Shown here: positions 37,111-45,117 of the stretch, in pieces
Layout of the letters: each line of letters starts with the position of its first letter
Numbering within the stretch: position 1 is the first letter of the stretch
Assembly: GCF_010686725.1 (NCBI RefSeq)
Contig: NZ_JAAGWZ010000001.1
Coordinates: forward strand, 992,001-1,056,000
DNA length: 64,000 nucleotides
Reading direction: 5' to 3'
DNA from: Galbitalea soli
Lineage (GTDB): Bacteria > Actinomycetota > Actinomycetes > Actinomycetales > Microbacteriaceae
The notes under the pieces: model-generated
The model's input: only the letters and a program-made list of their open reading frames with translations
Told to the model about the DNA's origin: nothing
Database searches by the model: none
Made by a program: the position numbers and the translations under genes

Positions 37111-37635
37111 ATGCCCTCCGCCGCTGACCTCATCACCTCCCTCACCGCGACCGTTCCCGACTTTCCCAAGCCGGGCATCCTGTTTCGCGACCTCACGCCC
37201 GTCTTCGCGAACGGCGAGGCCCTGCGGGTGGTGACCGACGCTCTCGTGGAGCCTTTTCGCGGAGAGGTCGACGCGGTCGCGGGCGTGGAGGCGCGCGGCT
37301 TCGTGCTGGCGGCCGCGGCGGCCTACGCCCTCGGGGTCGGAATGCTGATCATCCGCAAGCCGGGCAAACTCCCGCGCCCGCACCTGTCGCAGTCGTACGA
37401 CCTCGAGTACGGCAGCGCCACGCTCGAACTGCAGCCGGATGACCTTCCCCCCGCCTCGCGCGTGCTGGTGCTCGACGACCTGCTCGCGACCGGCGGCACG
37501 CTCAGCGCCGCGATCGACCTGGTGCAGCGGGCGAACTGGACGGTCGCCGGAGTCAGCGTGGTGCTGGAGCTCGAGGGCCTTGGCGGGCGCGCGGTTCTCG
37601 CCGGGCACACCGTCCGCTCGCTCGTCACGCTGTAA
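37111..37635 (+). CDS. apt: adenine phosphoribosyltransferase
   Basis: A 174-residue type I phosphoribosyltransferase salvaging adenine to AMP. The PRPP-binding motif is VLVLDDLLATGGTL; other Apt features are PDFPKPGILFRDLTPVF and VAGVEARGFVLAAAAAY. In actinobacteria apt usually sits upstream of relA, but here a convergent oxidase gene follows. ATG 37111 lies 28 bases after the permease gene. Confidence 0.93.
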   Translation: MPSAADLITSLTATVPDFPKPGILFRDLTPVFANGEALRVVTDALVEPFRGEVDAVAGVEARGFVLAAAAAYALGVGMLIIRKPGKLPRPHLSQSYDLEYGSATLELQPDDLPPASRVLVLDDLLATGGTLSAAIDLVQRANWTVAGVSVVLELEGLGGRAVLAGHTVRSLVTL

Positions 37636-37667
37636 CCCGCCACCGCCTCGCACGGCGCGGGGTCGGT

Positions 37668-38984
37668 TCAGGGGCCGAGAACGCGGTTCAGGTAGGGGTT
37701 GGCGAAGCGCCGCTCGGGGTCGAGTCGGTCGCGGACGGCCGCGAACTCGGCGAGCCGCGGGTACACCGTCTCGAGCGAGGCGCGATCCCGGTAGTGCAGT
37801 TTGCCCCAGTGCGGGCGACCGCCGTGGCCGATCATGATCTCCTCCACCCCGCGGAAGTACTCCTCGGGGTCCTCCCGCCAGGAGCGATGCACGGCGATGT
37901 ACCCGCTCGCGCGCCCGGCGGCGGTCGAGAGGATCAGCTCGTCGGCGGCCGCCGCGCGCACTTCCACGGGAAAGGAGATGCGCCAGCCGCGGCGCTCGAT
38001 GAGGGCGCGGATCTCGCGCAGGGCATCCGGCACCTCGGCCACCGGGATCGCGTACTCCATCTCGCGGAACCGCACGCGCCGGTCGGTGACGAAAACGCGG
38101 GTCGAGAGATCGGTGAAGCCGCGATTGCCGGTGAGCCGCGCTGAGATCCGGTTGATCGGGGGCACGAGGGCTGGAACGGCGCGTCCGAGGGCGACCGTGC
38201 CGCCGAACAACCCGTTGGCCATCAGCTCGTCATCGACCCAGCGCCGCGCGCGGCCGAGCGGAGCGCGCGGGGCATCCACGGGCAGACGCGTGTTGGTCTT
38301 GGTGAGGGCGACCTCGGTGTGCGGGAACCAGTAGAACTCGAAGTGGTCGGCCCCGGCGACGCGGTCGCCCCACTCCTCCAGCACGGTCCCGAGCCGCTCG
38401 GGGCGCTCGACCGCGTTCAGCAGGAAGGCGGGGACGCACTCGACGGTCAGCTCGACGACGACGCCGAGCGCGCCGAGCCCGAGGGCCACCGCGGGCAGCA
38501 GTTCCGCGTTCTCGGTGGCACTCACCCGCAGGAACTCGCCCGTGCCGGTCACGATCGTCGCGGCGCGGATCTGCGTGGACAGGCCGCCGAAGGCCGCCCC
38601 CGTGCCGTGCGTGCCCGTGGAGGTGGCGCCCGCGATCGTCTGGCGGTCGATGTCGCCCATGTTGGCGAGCGCGAGCCCGTATGGGGCGAGCAGGCTCTCG
38701 AGCTCCCAGAGGTGGGTGCCCGCGGCCAGGGTGACGAGGGCACCCTCCACCGCACGGACGCCGCGGAGACCGGAGAGATCGAGGCGGAGGCCGTCGGTCG
38801 CCCCGATGGCGGTGAAGCTGTGGCCCGCGCCGATCGCTTTGACGGTCATCCCCCGGTCGGCGGCGAGGCGCACGAGCTGCTGCACCTCGTCCACCGTGGT
38901 GGGACGCGCGACGGCGGCGGGCCGGCTGCTCGCACTGCGCCCCCAGTTGGTCCACGGCTCAGCCGGACCGAGCTCGACGCTCAC
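37668..38984 (-). CDS. D-arabinono-1,4-lactone oxidase-like FAD oxidoreductase
   Basis: A 438-residue flavoprotein of the VAO fold. The FAD domain has VKAIGAGHSFTAIGATDG, whose His is the usual site of covalent FAD attachment in aldono-lactone and alditol oxidases, and ATSTGTHGTGAAFGGL. The C-terminal ALO domain carries the GGRPHWGKLHY motif. The family oxidises sugar lactones or alditols with O2. GTG 38984 overlaps the upstream gene's stop by 4 bases, so it is coupled to the PLP gene. Confidence 0.85.
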   Translation of the reverse strand: MSVELGPAEPWTNWGRSASSRPAAVARPTTVDEVQQLVRLAADRGMTVKAIGAGHSFTAIGATDGLRLDLSGLRGVRAVEGALVTLAAGTHLWELESLLAPYGLALANMGDIDRQTIAGATSTGTHGTGAAFGGLSTQIRAATIVTGTGEFLRVSATENAELLPAVALGLGALGVVVELTVECVPAFLLNAVERPERLGTVLEEWGDRVAGADHFEFYWFPHTEVALTKTNTRLPVDAPRAPLGRARRWVDDELMANGLFGGTVALGRAVPALVPPINRISARLTGNRGFTDLSTRVFVTDRRVRFREMEYAIPVAEVPDALREIRALIERRGWRISFPVEVRAAAADELILSTAAGRASGYIAVHRSWREDPEEYFRGVEEIMIGHGGRPHWGKLHYRDRASLETVYPRLAEFAAVRDRLDPERRFANPYLNRVLGP

Positions 38985-40201
38985 AGGAACACCTTCCCCT
39001 CGCCGCGATAAGTCGGCAGCGTCTCGGTGACGCGGCCGCCCTCGACCACCGCGAACGACAGCAGGTGCTCGCTGAGCTCCCCCGCCTTCGTGTGGCGCAG
39101 GAACACGCGATCGCCCAGCCGGAGCGATGCCGCGCCGCGACCCCGCAGCGGTGTCTGCACCTCGCCCGCCATCTCCTGCGGGAGCAGTTCGAGGCCCAGC
39201 GGCCAGGCGAGCTGCGGCTGGCGATCGGCGGTGGGCGGGCCCGAGGCGATCCAGCCGCCGCCGAGCAGTGTCGCCATCGCGGGTTCGGGCTTGCGCACGA
39301 CGGAGAGCGCGAAGGCGGCCGCGGGCGCGGGTTGGAAGTGCGCGTACTGGTCGAAGAGGTGCGGGCCGAACAGCCCGCTCCCCGCGGCGATCTCGGTGAC
39401 GCTCGGGTCGGCGGCCGTGCTCTCGAGCGATCCCGTACCGCCCCCGTTCACGAACTCGAGCTCGGCGACCTGGCGCACCGCGGCGACCGTCTCGCCCCGG
39501 CGGGCGCGCAGCTCGCGCATCGAGCGCGACTGCAGGGCGCGGATGATCGTGCCCCGCACGCGCGACGCGGGCCGGTTCGCCAGCCCCGCGATCTGCGCCT
39601 CGTACGCCATGAGCCCGACCAGCGCGAAGCCGGGGCGCCGGGCGACCTCCTCGGCGAGAGCGCGCACCTGCGCGGGCGCGTGCAGCGGGGACCGGTGGAC
39701 CCCGATGTGGCCGACCGGGCCGTCCCAGGAGGCGTCGAGCTCGATCGCGACGCGGATCGCGGGGCGCGCTCGCGGCGGGACGATCGCGTCGACGAGGTCG
39801 AGGTGGGCGACGGAGTCGATCATGAGGGTCACGCGCGCGGCGAGCCGGTCATCCCGGGCGAGGGCCGCGATCGCCGCGCGGTCGACCGTGGGGTAGCCGA
39901 CGACGACGTCGTCGATCGTCTCCGCGAGCCAGAGCGCCTCGGGCAGGGTGTAGGCGAGCACGCCCGCGTAGCCGGGGAGCGCGAGGACCGCGTCGAGCAC
40001 CCCGCGAACGCGCACCGACTTGCTCGCCACCCGGATCGGGGTGCCGGCCGCGCGGCGCAGCATGTCGAAGGCGTTGTGCGCGAGCGCCTCCGCGCAGAGC
40101 ACTCCGACCGGGGTCTCGAGCCCGTGCGTCGCGTCGGCGAGCATCGGCCAGTACTCCCGAGGGCTGGTCCACGGAGTGGCGGTCGGGGGAACCAGCTGCA
40201 T
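38981..40201 (-). CDS. alanine racemase-fold PLP protein (amino acid deaminase/aldolase-like)
   Basis: A 406-residue fold-type III PLP protein of the D-threonine aldolase / D-serine dehydratase group. The PLP Lys is in IRVASKSVRVRGVLD, and phosphate-binding residues in EFVNGGGTGSLESTA; the C-terminal beta domain ends LRLGDRVFLRHTKAGEL, where a metal-binding His and Cys are usual, although only the His is seen here. Substrate unknown. ATG 40201, 23 bases after the symporter gene and overlapping the oxidase gene. Confidence 0.8.
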   Translation of the reverse strand: MQLVPPTATPWTSPREYWPMLADATHGLETPVGVLCAEALAHNAFDMLRRAAGTPIRVASKSVRVRGVLDAVLALPGYAGVLAYTLPEALWLAETIDDVVVGYPTVDRAAIAALARDDRLAARVTLMIDSVAHLDLVDAIVPPRARPAIRVAIELDASWDGPVGHIGVHRSPLHAPAQVRALAEEVARRPGFALVGLMAYEAQIAGLANRPASRVRGTIIRALQSRSMRELRARRGETVAAVRQVAELEFVNGGGTGSLESTAADPSVTEIAAGSGLFGPHLFDQYAHFQPAPAAAFALSVVRKPEPAMATLLGGGWIASGPPTADRQPQLAWPLGLELLPQEMAGEVQTPLRGRGAASLRLGDRVFLRHTKAGELSEHLLSFAVVEGGRVTETLPTYRGEGKVFL

Positions 40202-40224
40202 GGGAGTCGCTCGGTGGCCGTCGG

Positions 40225-41595
40225 CTACTTGACGCTCTTGATGGGAGCCATGGCGAGGCCCCCGAGCACGGCGGCGATCGCGGAGGCGACGAACAGGGCG
40301 GCGAAACCGCTCGACTGGGTGGCGGTGTCGGCCGCCGCACCGACGCCCACCGAGGTGTTCTCGGTCGAGAACCAGAGCACGATGAAGGCACCGAGGAGCG
40401 GGCCGACGGCCTGCGGCACCGCGGTCGCGATGTTCATGATGCCGAGGTCCTTGCCGCGGGAGTGCGCGTCGGGCAGCACCTGCGTGGCGAGGGCCTGGTC
40501 GACCGACATGTAGCAGCCGTAGCCGAACCCGAGCAGGCCCGCGGCGATGAAGGCGATGTTGATGTCCTGCACGAAGGCGAGGAGAAGGGCGGCGAGCGCC
40601 TGGAGGTAGGCGGAGACGTAGACGAACACCTTGCGGCGGCCGATGGCGTCGCTGAGGCGCCCGAAGCCGAGGGCCGCGACGATGAAGAAGACGAGGTAGA
40701 TGCCCGTGAGCACCAGGAGGTTGCCCTGGGCACCATCGGCCGTCTCGTGCAGCCCGTACTGCAGGAAGTAGAGCAGCAGAGTGGTGCCGAGGGCGTTGCC
40801 GAGGTTGACGAGGATGCGGCCCAGCAGGGTCCAGCCGAAGTCCGGGTGGCGCAGCGGGTTGATCCAGAAGCCCTGCAGCAGGATCAGCAGGCTGAACCGC
40901 GGGCGAAGCTCGGGGCGCAGCGGTTGGTCGGGAACCGTGAGCACGAAGGGAAGCACGAGCACGACGACCAGGATCGCGACGAGCAGGTATCCCACCACCT
41001 GAGTGAGCGCCAGGACCACGACGAGCAGGAGACCGAGGATGGTGCCGATCGCCTGCGGGGCCGAGATCCAGCCGGAGACGAAGCCGCGCTGGTTGACGGG
41101 CACCTGATCGGAGATCGTCGCGGTGATGGAGGCGGTGACCACGCAGAATCCGATGATCGCGAGCGACCAGAACACCCCGATGCCGACGATGGAATCCTGT
41201 GCCCCAAGGATCGCGAGGGCGGCCGCGAAGAGCACGGTGCCGCCGAGGATCCACGGGCGGCGGCGGCCGAACCGCGAGGTCGTGCGGTCGGAGAGCGCAC
41301 CGGTGAGCGGGTAGGCGATGAGGGCGCAGGCGCCCGCGATGCCCGAGATGATCCCGAAGGCCACGACGGCGTAGACCCAGTCGTTGCCGGCGGCGGCGTG
41401 GATGGCCGTGCTCATGCTGCGGGCGAGGCCGGGGACCTTCTCGACCTGGGTCGGCAGGAGCAGCTGAATCGGGGTGAGCTGCGCCATCCAGATTCCGAGC
41501 CAGGCGGTCGCGAAGAGGGCGATCCAGCCTCCCCCCACCCGGCGCGTCGGCTCGGCGAAGGGCGAGCGGGTCACGGGCGTTGCGGATGACGTCAT
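40225..41595 (-). CDS. MFS symporter, first gene of the lactone-oxidase operon
   Basis: A 456-residue carrier with about twelve membrane segments, resembling the glycoside/sugar symporter branch (PLTGALSDRTTSRFGRRRPW is its loop 2/3 motif, GYGCYMSVDQALATQVLPD a second-half signature). I infer import of the substrate used by the two downstream enzymes, possibly a sugar acid, polyol or amino sugar derivative. ATG 41595. Confidence 0.83.
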   Translation of the reverse strand: MTSSATPVTRSPFAEPTRRVGGGWIALFATAWLGIWMAQLTPIQLLLPTQVEKVPGLARSMSTAIHAAAGNDWVYAVVAFGIISGIAGACALIAYPLTGALSDRTTSRFGRRRPWILGGTVLFAAALAILGAQDSIVGIGVFWSLAIIGFCVVTASITATISDQVPVNQRGFVSGWISAPQAIGTILGLLLVVVLALTQVVGYLLVAILVVVLVLPFVLTVPDQPLRPELRPRFSLLILLQGFWINPLRHPDFGWTLLGRILVNLGNALGTTLLLYFLQYGLHETADGAQGNLLVLTGIYLVFFIVAALGFGRLSDAIGRRKVFVYVSAYLQALAALLLAFVQDINIAFIAAGLLGFGYGCYMSVDQALATQVLPDAHSRGKDLGIMNIATAVPQAVGPLLGAFIVLWFSTENTSVGVGAAADTATQSSGFAALFVASAIAAVLGGLAMAPIKSVK

Positions 41596-41722
41596 TGCTG
41601 GCTCCTAAGCGGTGACGCGATCGGCATCCTGGGCTGCGGGATGAGTGAGGCGGAGTGGTGCGCCCAGTGTAATAGTGAAGCCGTTTCGCAATTGACTTTC
41701 TTGGCGTGTCTCTACAACGCGA

Positions 41723-42100
41723 CTATACAAATCCCCCGAGCCACAGCCCGAGTGCCCCCGCCGCAACCGCCAGGACGAGCACGCCGAACAGGTTCAGCGC
41801 CCCCGCCGCGTACCGCCGCGCCTGAATGAGGCGCACCGACTCCACGCTCGCCGTGCTGAAGGTGGTGTAGCCGCCCATGAGGCCGGTGCCGAGCACGAGC
41901 TCCCAGCCGGGCGGCAGGGCGCCGTGGCCGAGGAGTCCGGCGACGAAGCCGAGCACGAGCGATCCGGAGACGTTGATCAGGGCGGTGCCCACGGGAAACC
42001 CGGCGGGCCAGCGCGACCGCACCAGACCGTCGACGAAGAAGCGCAGCGCGGCCCCGACGCCGCCGGCGACGGCGATGCCGAGGAAGAGGAGGGGGGTCAT
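41723..42100 (-). CDS. crcB: CrcB/Fluc fluoride channel subunit
   Basis: A 125-residue protein with four membrane segments and the Fluc motifs GAALRFFVDG, ALINVSGSLVLGF (with the channel Asn) and GGYTTFSTASVES. It exports fluoride as a dual-topology or paired dimer. ATG 42100 overlaps the stop of the second crcB as ATGA; tandem pairs usually form a heterodimer with fixed opposite orientations. Confidence 0.92.
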   Translation of the reverse strand: MTPLLFLGIAVAGGVGAALRFFVDGLVRSRWPAGFPVGTALINVSGSLVLGFVAGLLGHGALPPGWELVLGTGLMGGYTTFSTASVESVRLIQARRYAAGALNLFGVLVLAVAAGALGLWLGGFV

Positions 42101-42561
42101 CCGCGCTCCCCCGTCGAGCGGGCGGGTTGGTTCGACGGTGCGGCGACCCGGGCGCGCCGATGCCACGCACCACCGATCACGATCCCCAGCGTGGTGGCCA
42201 GGGCACCGAGGATGACCGAGCCCAGCGCATAGCCGAGCCCCACCGCCGCGCGCCCCTCCCCGAGCAGCCCGGCGGTCGTCACCGCGAGGGTGCTGTACGT
42301 GGTGAACCCGCCGAGCACCCCGGTGCCCACGAAGAGGCGGATCGCGCGGCGGCGCCCCTCGTCGGGCCCGCTCCGCACGAGGGCCTCGAGCAGCACGCCG
42401 AGGGCGAGGGCGCCGAGCAGGTTGATGCCCACGATGACGACCGCGACGCCGTCGATCGCCGGCACCAGGAGGCTGAGGAGTTCACGAAGCGCGGTGCCGA
42501 GGGCGCCGCCGACGGCCACGAGAGCGAGAAACCGCTTGTGCCGGTGGACCGGCCGACTCAC
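42097..42561 (-). CDS. crcB: CrcB/Fluc fluoride channel partner subunit
   Basis: About 154 residues, four membrane segments, with GGALGTALRELLSLL, GINLLGALALGVLLEAL and GGFTTYSTLAVT. The polar tail of about 20 residues is longer than in its partner. GTG 42561 makes a GTGA overlap with the universal stress gene and is preferred to GTG 42573. No fluoride riboswitch was recognised upstream. Confidence 0.9.
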   Translation of the reverse strand: MSRPVHRHKRFLALVAVGGALGTALRELLSLLVPAIDGVAVVIVGINLLGALALGVLLEALVRSGPDEGRRRAIRLFVGTGVLGGFTTYSTLAVTTAGLLGEGRAAVGLGYALGSVILGALATTLGIVIGGAWHRRARVAAPSNQPARSTGERG

Positions 42562-43061
42562 TCTTCTCCCCACGTCAGCTCGGTGTCGACCGGCTTCAGC
42601 GGGATCACGACGACGGGACGGTGCTGGCGGTGCGCGAGGTGCAGCGCGGTCGAGCCGTTGAAGAACTCGCGCGCGGATCCACGCAGGCCCGCCTCCCGCG
42701 TGCCGACGACGATCATGTGCGCGCCGAGACGGTCGGCGAGGCGACCGAGGGCGTGCGCCGGGTCGCCCGCGAGCTCGCGCGTCGACCAGCGCACGGGCAG
42801 CGGGTCGAGGAGTCGCGTGAGCTGGTCGAGCACGCCCTGCGGGATGCCTCGGTCGCTCGTGTCGGAGAAATCCGGGTCGAGTGGGAGTGAGACGACCGAG
42901 CCGTCGGGGTTCTCGGAGACGCGGTACCGGCTGCCGTCGACCCAGGCGCAGACGAGCTCGGCGTCGAAGTGCCCGGCGAAGACCGCCGCGCGCTGAACGA
43001 CCGCGTCGGGCTGGCCCGGTGTCACACCGACGACGATCACGGACGCGTGCGGGCTGGTCAT
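42558..43061 (-). CDS. universal stress protein (UspA) domain protein
   Basis: A 167-residue single-domain UspA-fold protein. It starts VIVVGVTPGQPDAV and has the nucleotide-loop-like MIVVGTREAGLRGSAREFF followed by STALHLAHRQHRPVVVIP, close to the G2xG9xG(S/T) ATP-binding pattern. Coupled to the two crcB genes, which suggests a role in the same stress response. ATG 43061 follows GAGGAG. Confidence 0.85.
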   Translation of the reverse strand: MTSPHASVIVVGVTPGQPDAVVQRAAVFAGHFDAELVCAWVDGSRYRVSENPDGSVVSLPLDPDFSDTSDRGIPQGVLDQLTRLLDPLPVRWSTRELAGDPAHALGRLADRLGAHMIVVGTREAGLRGSAREFFNGSTALHLAHRQHRPVVVIPLKPVDTELTWGEE

Positions 43062-43226
43062 GGGTCTCCTCGACGACAGAGCGCTCCCCTCATTCTGGCA
43101 CGCGGCTCACGGCGGCGACAGGCGCGCGGGGCGTCACATGCTGTTCACCGATGGTTCACTTCGCTAGAGTTGTCGCGCGTCGCCACTCACTGGAGAGTGG
43201 AACCAACGACGAAGGGAGGCCGTACC

Positions 43227-43508
43227 ATGCAGGGATCATCCACGATCACCCGCACCCGCCGGCCCGCCCTCGATGCGCGCGGAAGCCGCAGCTCGGCCGG
43301 TGACGGCGACAGCGACCTGCCCATGATCGCCGTGATCCTGTTCGCCATGACCGTGAGCGTGGGCGGACTCATCGTCATCACGCTCTCCCACTCCATCGTC
43401 GAGACCGTGCTCGCGAGCGTCATCAGCGTGTGCGCGGGCGCTCTCGCCGTCTTCGGCGTTCGCGACCTCAGCCGCCGGCCGAACGAGCCGCGGCAGCGGC
43501 GCCGCTGA
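43227..43508 (+). CDS. small membrane protein, unknown
   Basis: A 93-residue protein: a basic, Ser-rich N-terminus of about 35 residues, two hydrophobic segments (MIAVILFAMTVSVGGLIVIT and VETVLASVISVCAGALAVFG) and a basic tail (RDLSRRPNEPRQRRR). ATG 43227 is preceded by GAAGGGAGG at a good distance. I recognise no family. It stands alone upstream of narK. Confidence 0.6.
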   Translation: MQGSSTITRTRRPALDARGSRSSAGDGDSDLPMIAVILFAMTVSVGGLIVITLSHSIVETVLASVISVCAGALAVFGVRDLSRRPNEPRQRRR

Positions 43509-43589
43509 CCCGGGAGACGGGCGCTCCGCGCGGTCGCCCCGTGCTCGCGGCAGCACCTCACCGCGGGCTTCCGCAGCCGTGAGTTCTTT

Positions 43590-43627
43590 GTTACTCCCGC
43601 GTCGCTGAACGCGCGCCCCCGGGAAAC
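43590..43627 (+). promoter_or_regulatory. GlnR-like site upstream of narK
   Basis: GTTAC (43590-43594) and GAAAC (43623-43627) are exactly 33 bases apart, the distance between the outer elements of the actinobacterial GlnR box (GTnAC-n6-GAAAC-n6-GTnAC-n6-GAAAC). The two inner elements do not match. The site ends 55 bases before the narK start. Confidence 0.35.
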
Positions 43628-43682
43628 ATCGTGGCCCTAGCGTCACTGTCATCCGCATTCCCCTCACGCAAGGAGAAGTTCG

Positions 43683-45086
43683 ATGACCACGACAGAGACC
43701 GCTCCGCCCGTCGCCCTCGTCGACGAGGCCCCCGCCCCATCCCTTCACTACCGCGCCCACAACTGGATCGACGGCTGGGACCCCGAGAACGCCGCGCAGT
43801 GGCAGCACGAGGGAGCCCGGATCGCGGCGCGCAACCTGCGCTGGTCGATCTTCGCCGAGTTCCTCGGCTTCATCGTCTGGCAGCTGTGGAGCATCGTCGT
43901 CGTCTCGCTCCCGAAGGCCGGCTTCACCTTCGACACCGGCCAGATCTTCTGGCTCATCTCGATGCCGAGCCTCATCGGCGCGACCCTGCGCTTCCCCTAC
44001 ACCTTCATGGTGCCCCGCTTCGGCGGGCGCAACTGGACGATCGTGTCGAGCCTGCTGCTGCTCATCCCCGCTGTCGGACTGGGCTTCGCGGTGAGCAACC
44101 CGGCGACGCCGTTCGGGGTCATGCTGTTCATCGCGGCGCTCGCCGGATTCGGCGGCGGCAACTTCGCGAGCTCGATGGCCAACATCACCTCGTTCTACCC
44201 CCAGTCCCGCAAGGGCTGGGCGCTCGGGCTCAACGCCGCGGGCGGAAACCTGGGCGCCTCGGTGGCCCAGCTGGTGGTGCCCATCGTGATCACGGTGGGG
44301 GCGGCGGGCTCGCTGAACCTGCCGCTGGCCGGGTGGATCTGGGTGCCGTTCATCCTGCTCGCCGCCTTCGGCGCGTCGAAGTACATGAACAACCTGTCGA
44401 ACACGAAGGCCGACGTCGCCAGCTCGCTCGCGGCGCTGCGGGAGCCGCACCTCTGGATCCTCGCCTTCCTGTACGTGGGCACCTTCGGCTCGTTCATCGG
44501 CTTCTCGGGCGTGTTCCCCAAGCTCATCGCCGACCAGTTCCCGAGCTTCTCCACCTTCGCGGTCGGCGCCTCCACGCTCTCGCTCGCCTTCCTCGGCTCG
44601 CTCGTCGGCTCGGTCGCCCGACCGTTCGGGGGTCGCCTCGCCGACCGCTTCGGCGGCGCGCTCGTGACCATGAGCGCCTTCGTGGTGATGGGGCTCGGCG
44701 CCCTCGCGGTCATCGGCACCCTCCCGCTCGGCAACTTCTGGATCTTCCTGGGCTGTTTCCTCGTGCTCTTCGCCGCGGCGGGCATCGGCAACGGCTCGAC
44801 CTACCGGATGATCCCCACCGTGTTCGCGCTGCGCGCCGGTTCGCACGACCCGCACACGCACGCCGGCGACGTCAGCGCGCGCCGCAAGACCTCGGCCGCG
44901 CTCGGCATCATCTCCTCGGTGGGCGCCTACGGCGGATTCGTCATCCCGCAGCTGCTCGGGCTCTCGAAGACCGGCTTCGGCAACTACACGACCGCGCTCG
45001 GATGGTTCGTGATGGCCTACGCGGTCATGCTCGCCGTGACCGGAGTGTTCTACCTCCGCCGCACCTCGACCGGCCGTCGCGTCTGA
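43683..45086 (+). CDS. narK: nitrate/nitrite transporter, NarK family
   Basis: A 467-residue MFS carrier with twelve membrane segments. The nitrate signatures are visible: GFGGGNFASSMANITSFYPQ in the first half and GIGNGSTYRMIPTVFALRAG in the second, with Arg residues expected to bind nitrate. ATG 43683 follows AAGGAG. It starts the nitrate operon on this strand; the reductase follows after 31 bases. Confidence 0.93.
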   Translation: MTTTETAPPVALVDEAPAPSLHYRAHNWIDGWDPENAAQWQHEGARIAARNLRWSIFAEFLGFIVWQLWSIVVVSLPKAGFTFDTGQIFWLISMPSLIGATLRFPYTFMVPRFGGRNWTIVSSLLLLIPAVGLGFAVSNPATPFGVMLFIAALAGFGGGNFASSMANITSFYPQSRKGWALGLNAAGGNLGASVAQLVVPIVITVGAAGSLNLPLAGWIWVPFILLAAFGASKYMNNLSNTKADVASSLAALREPHLWILAFLYVGTFGSFIGFSGVFPKLIADQFPSFSTFAVGASTLSLAFLGSLVGSVARPFGGRLADRFGGALVTMSAFVVMGLGALAVIGTLPLGNFWIFLGCFLVLFAAAGIGNGSTYRMIPTVFALRAGSHDPHTHAGDVSARRKTSAALGIISSVGAYGGFVIPQLLGLSKTGFGNYTTALGWFVMAYAVMLAVTGVFYLRRTSTGRRV

Positions 45087-45117
45087 GCCGGCGGGACCGA
45101 CGCCGAGGATGGACCGC

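Noticed and set aside
43062-43226. Fluoride riboswitch for the crcB pair
   Set aside because: The region upstream of the universal stress gene and crcB genes lacks the conserved GGAGATGG-type core and pseudoknot partners.
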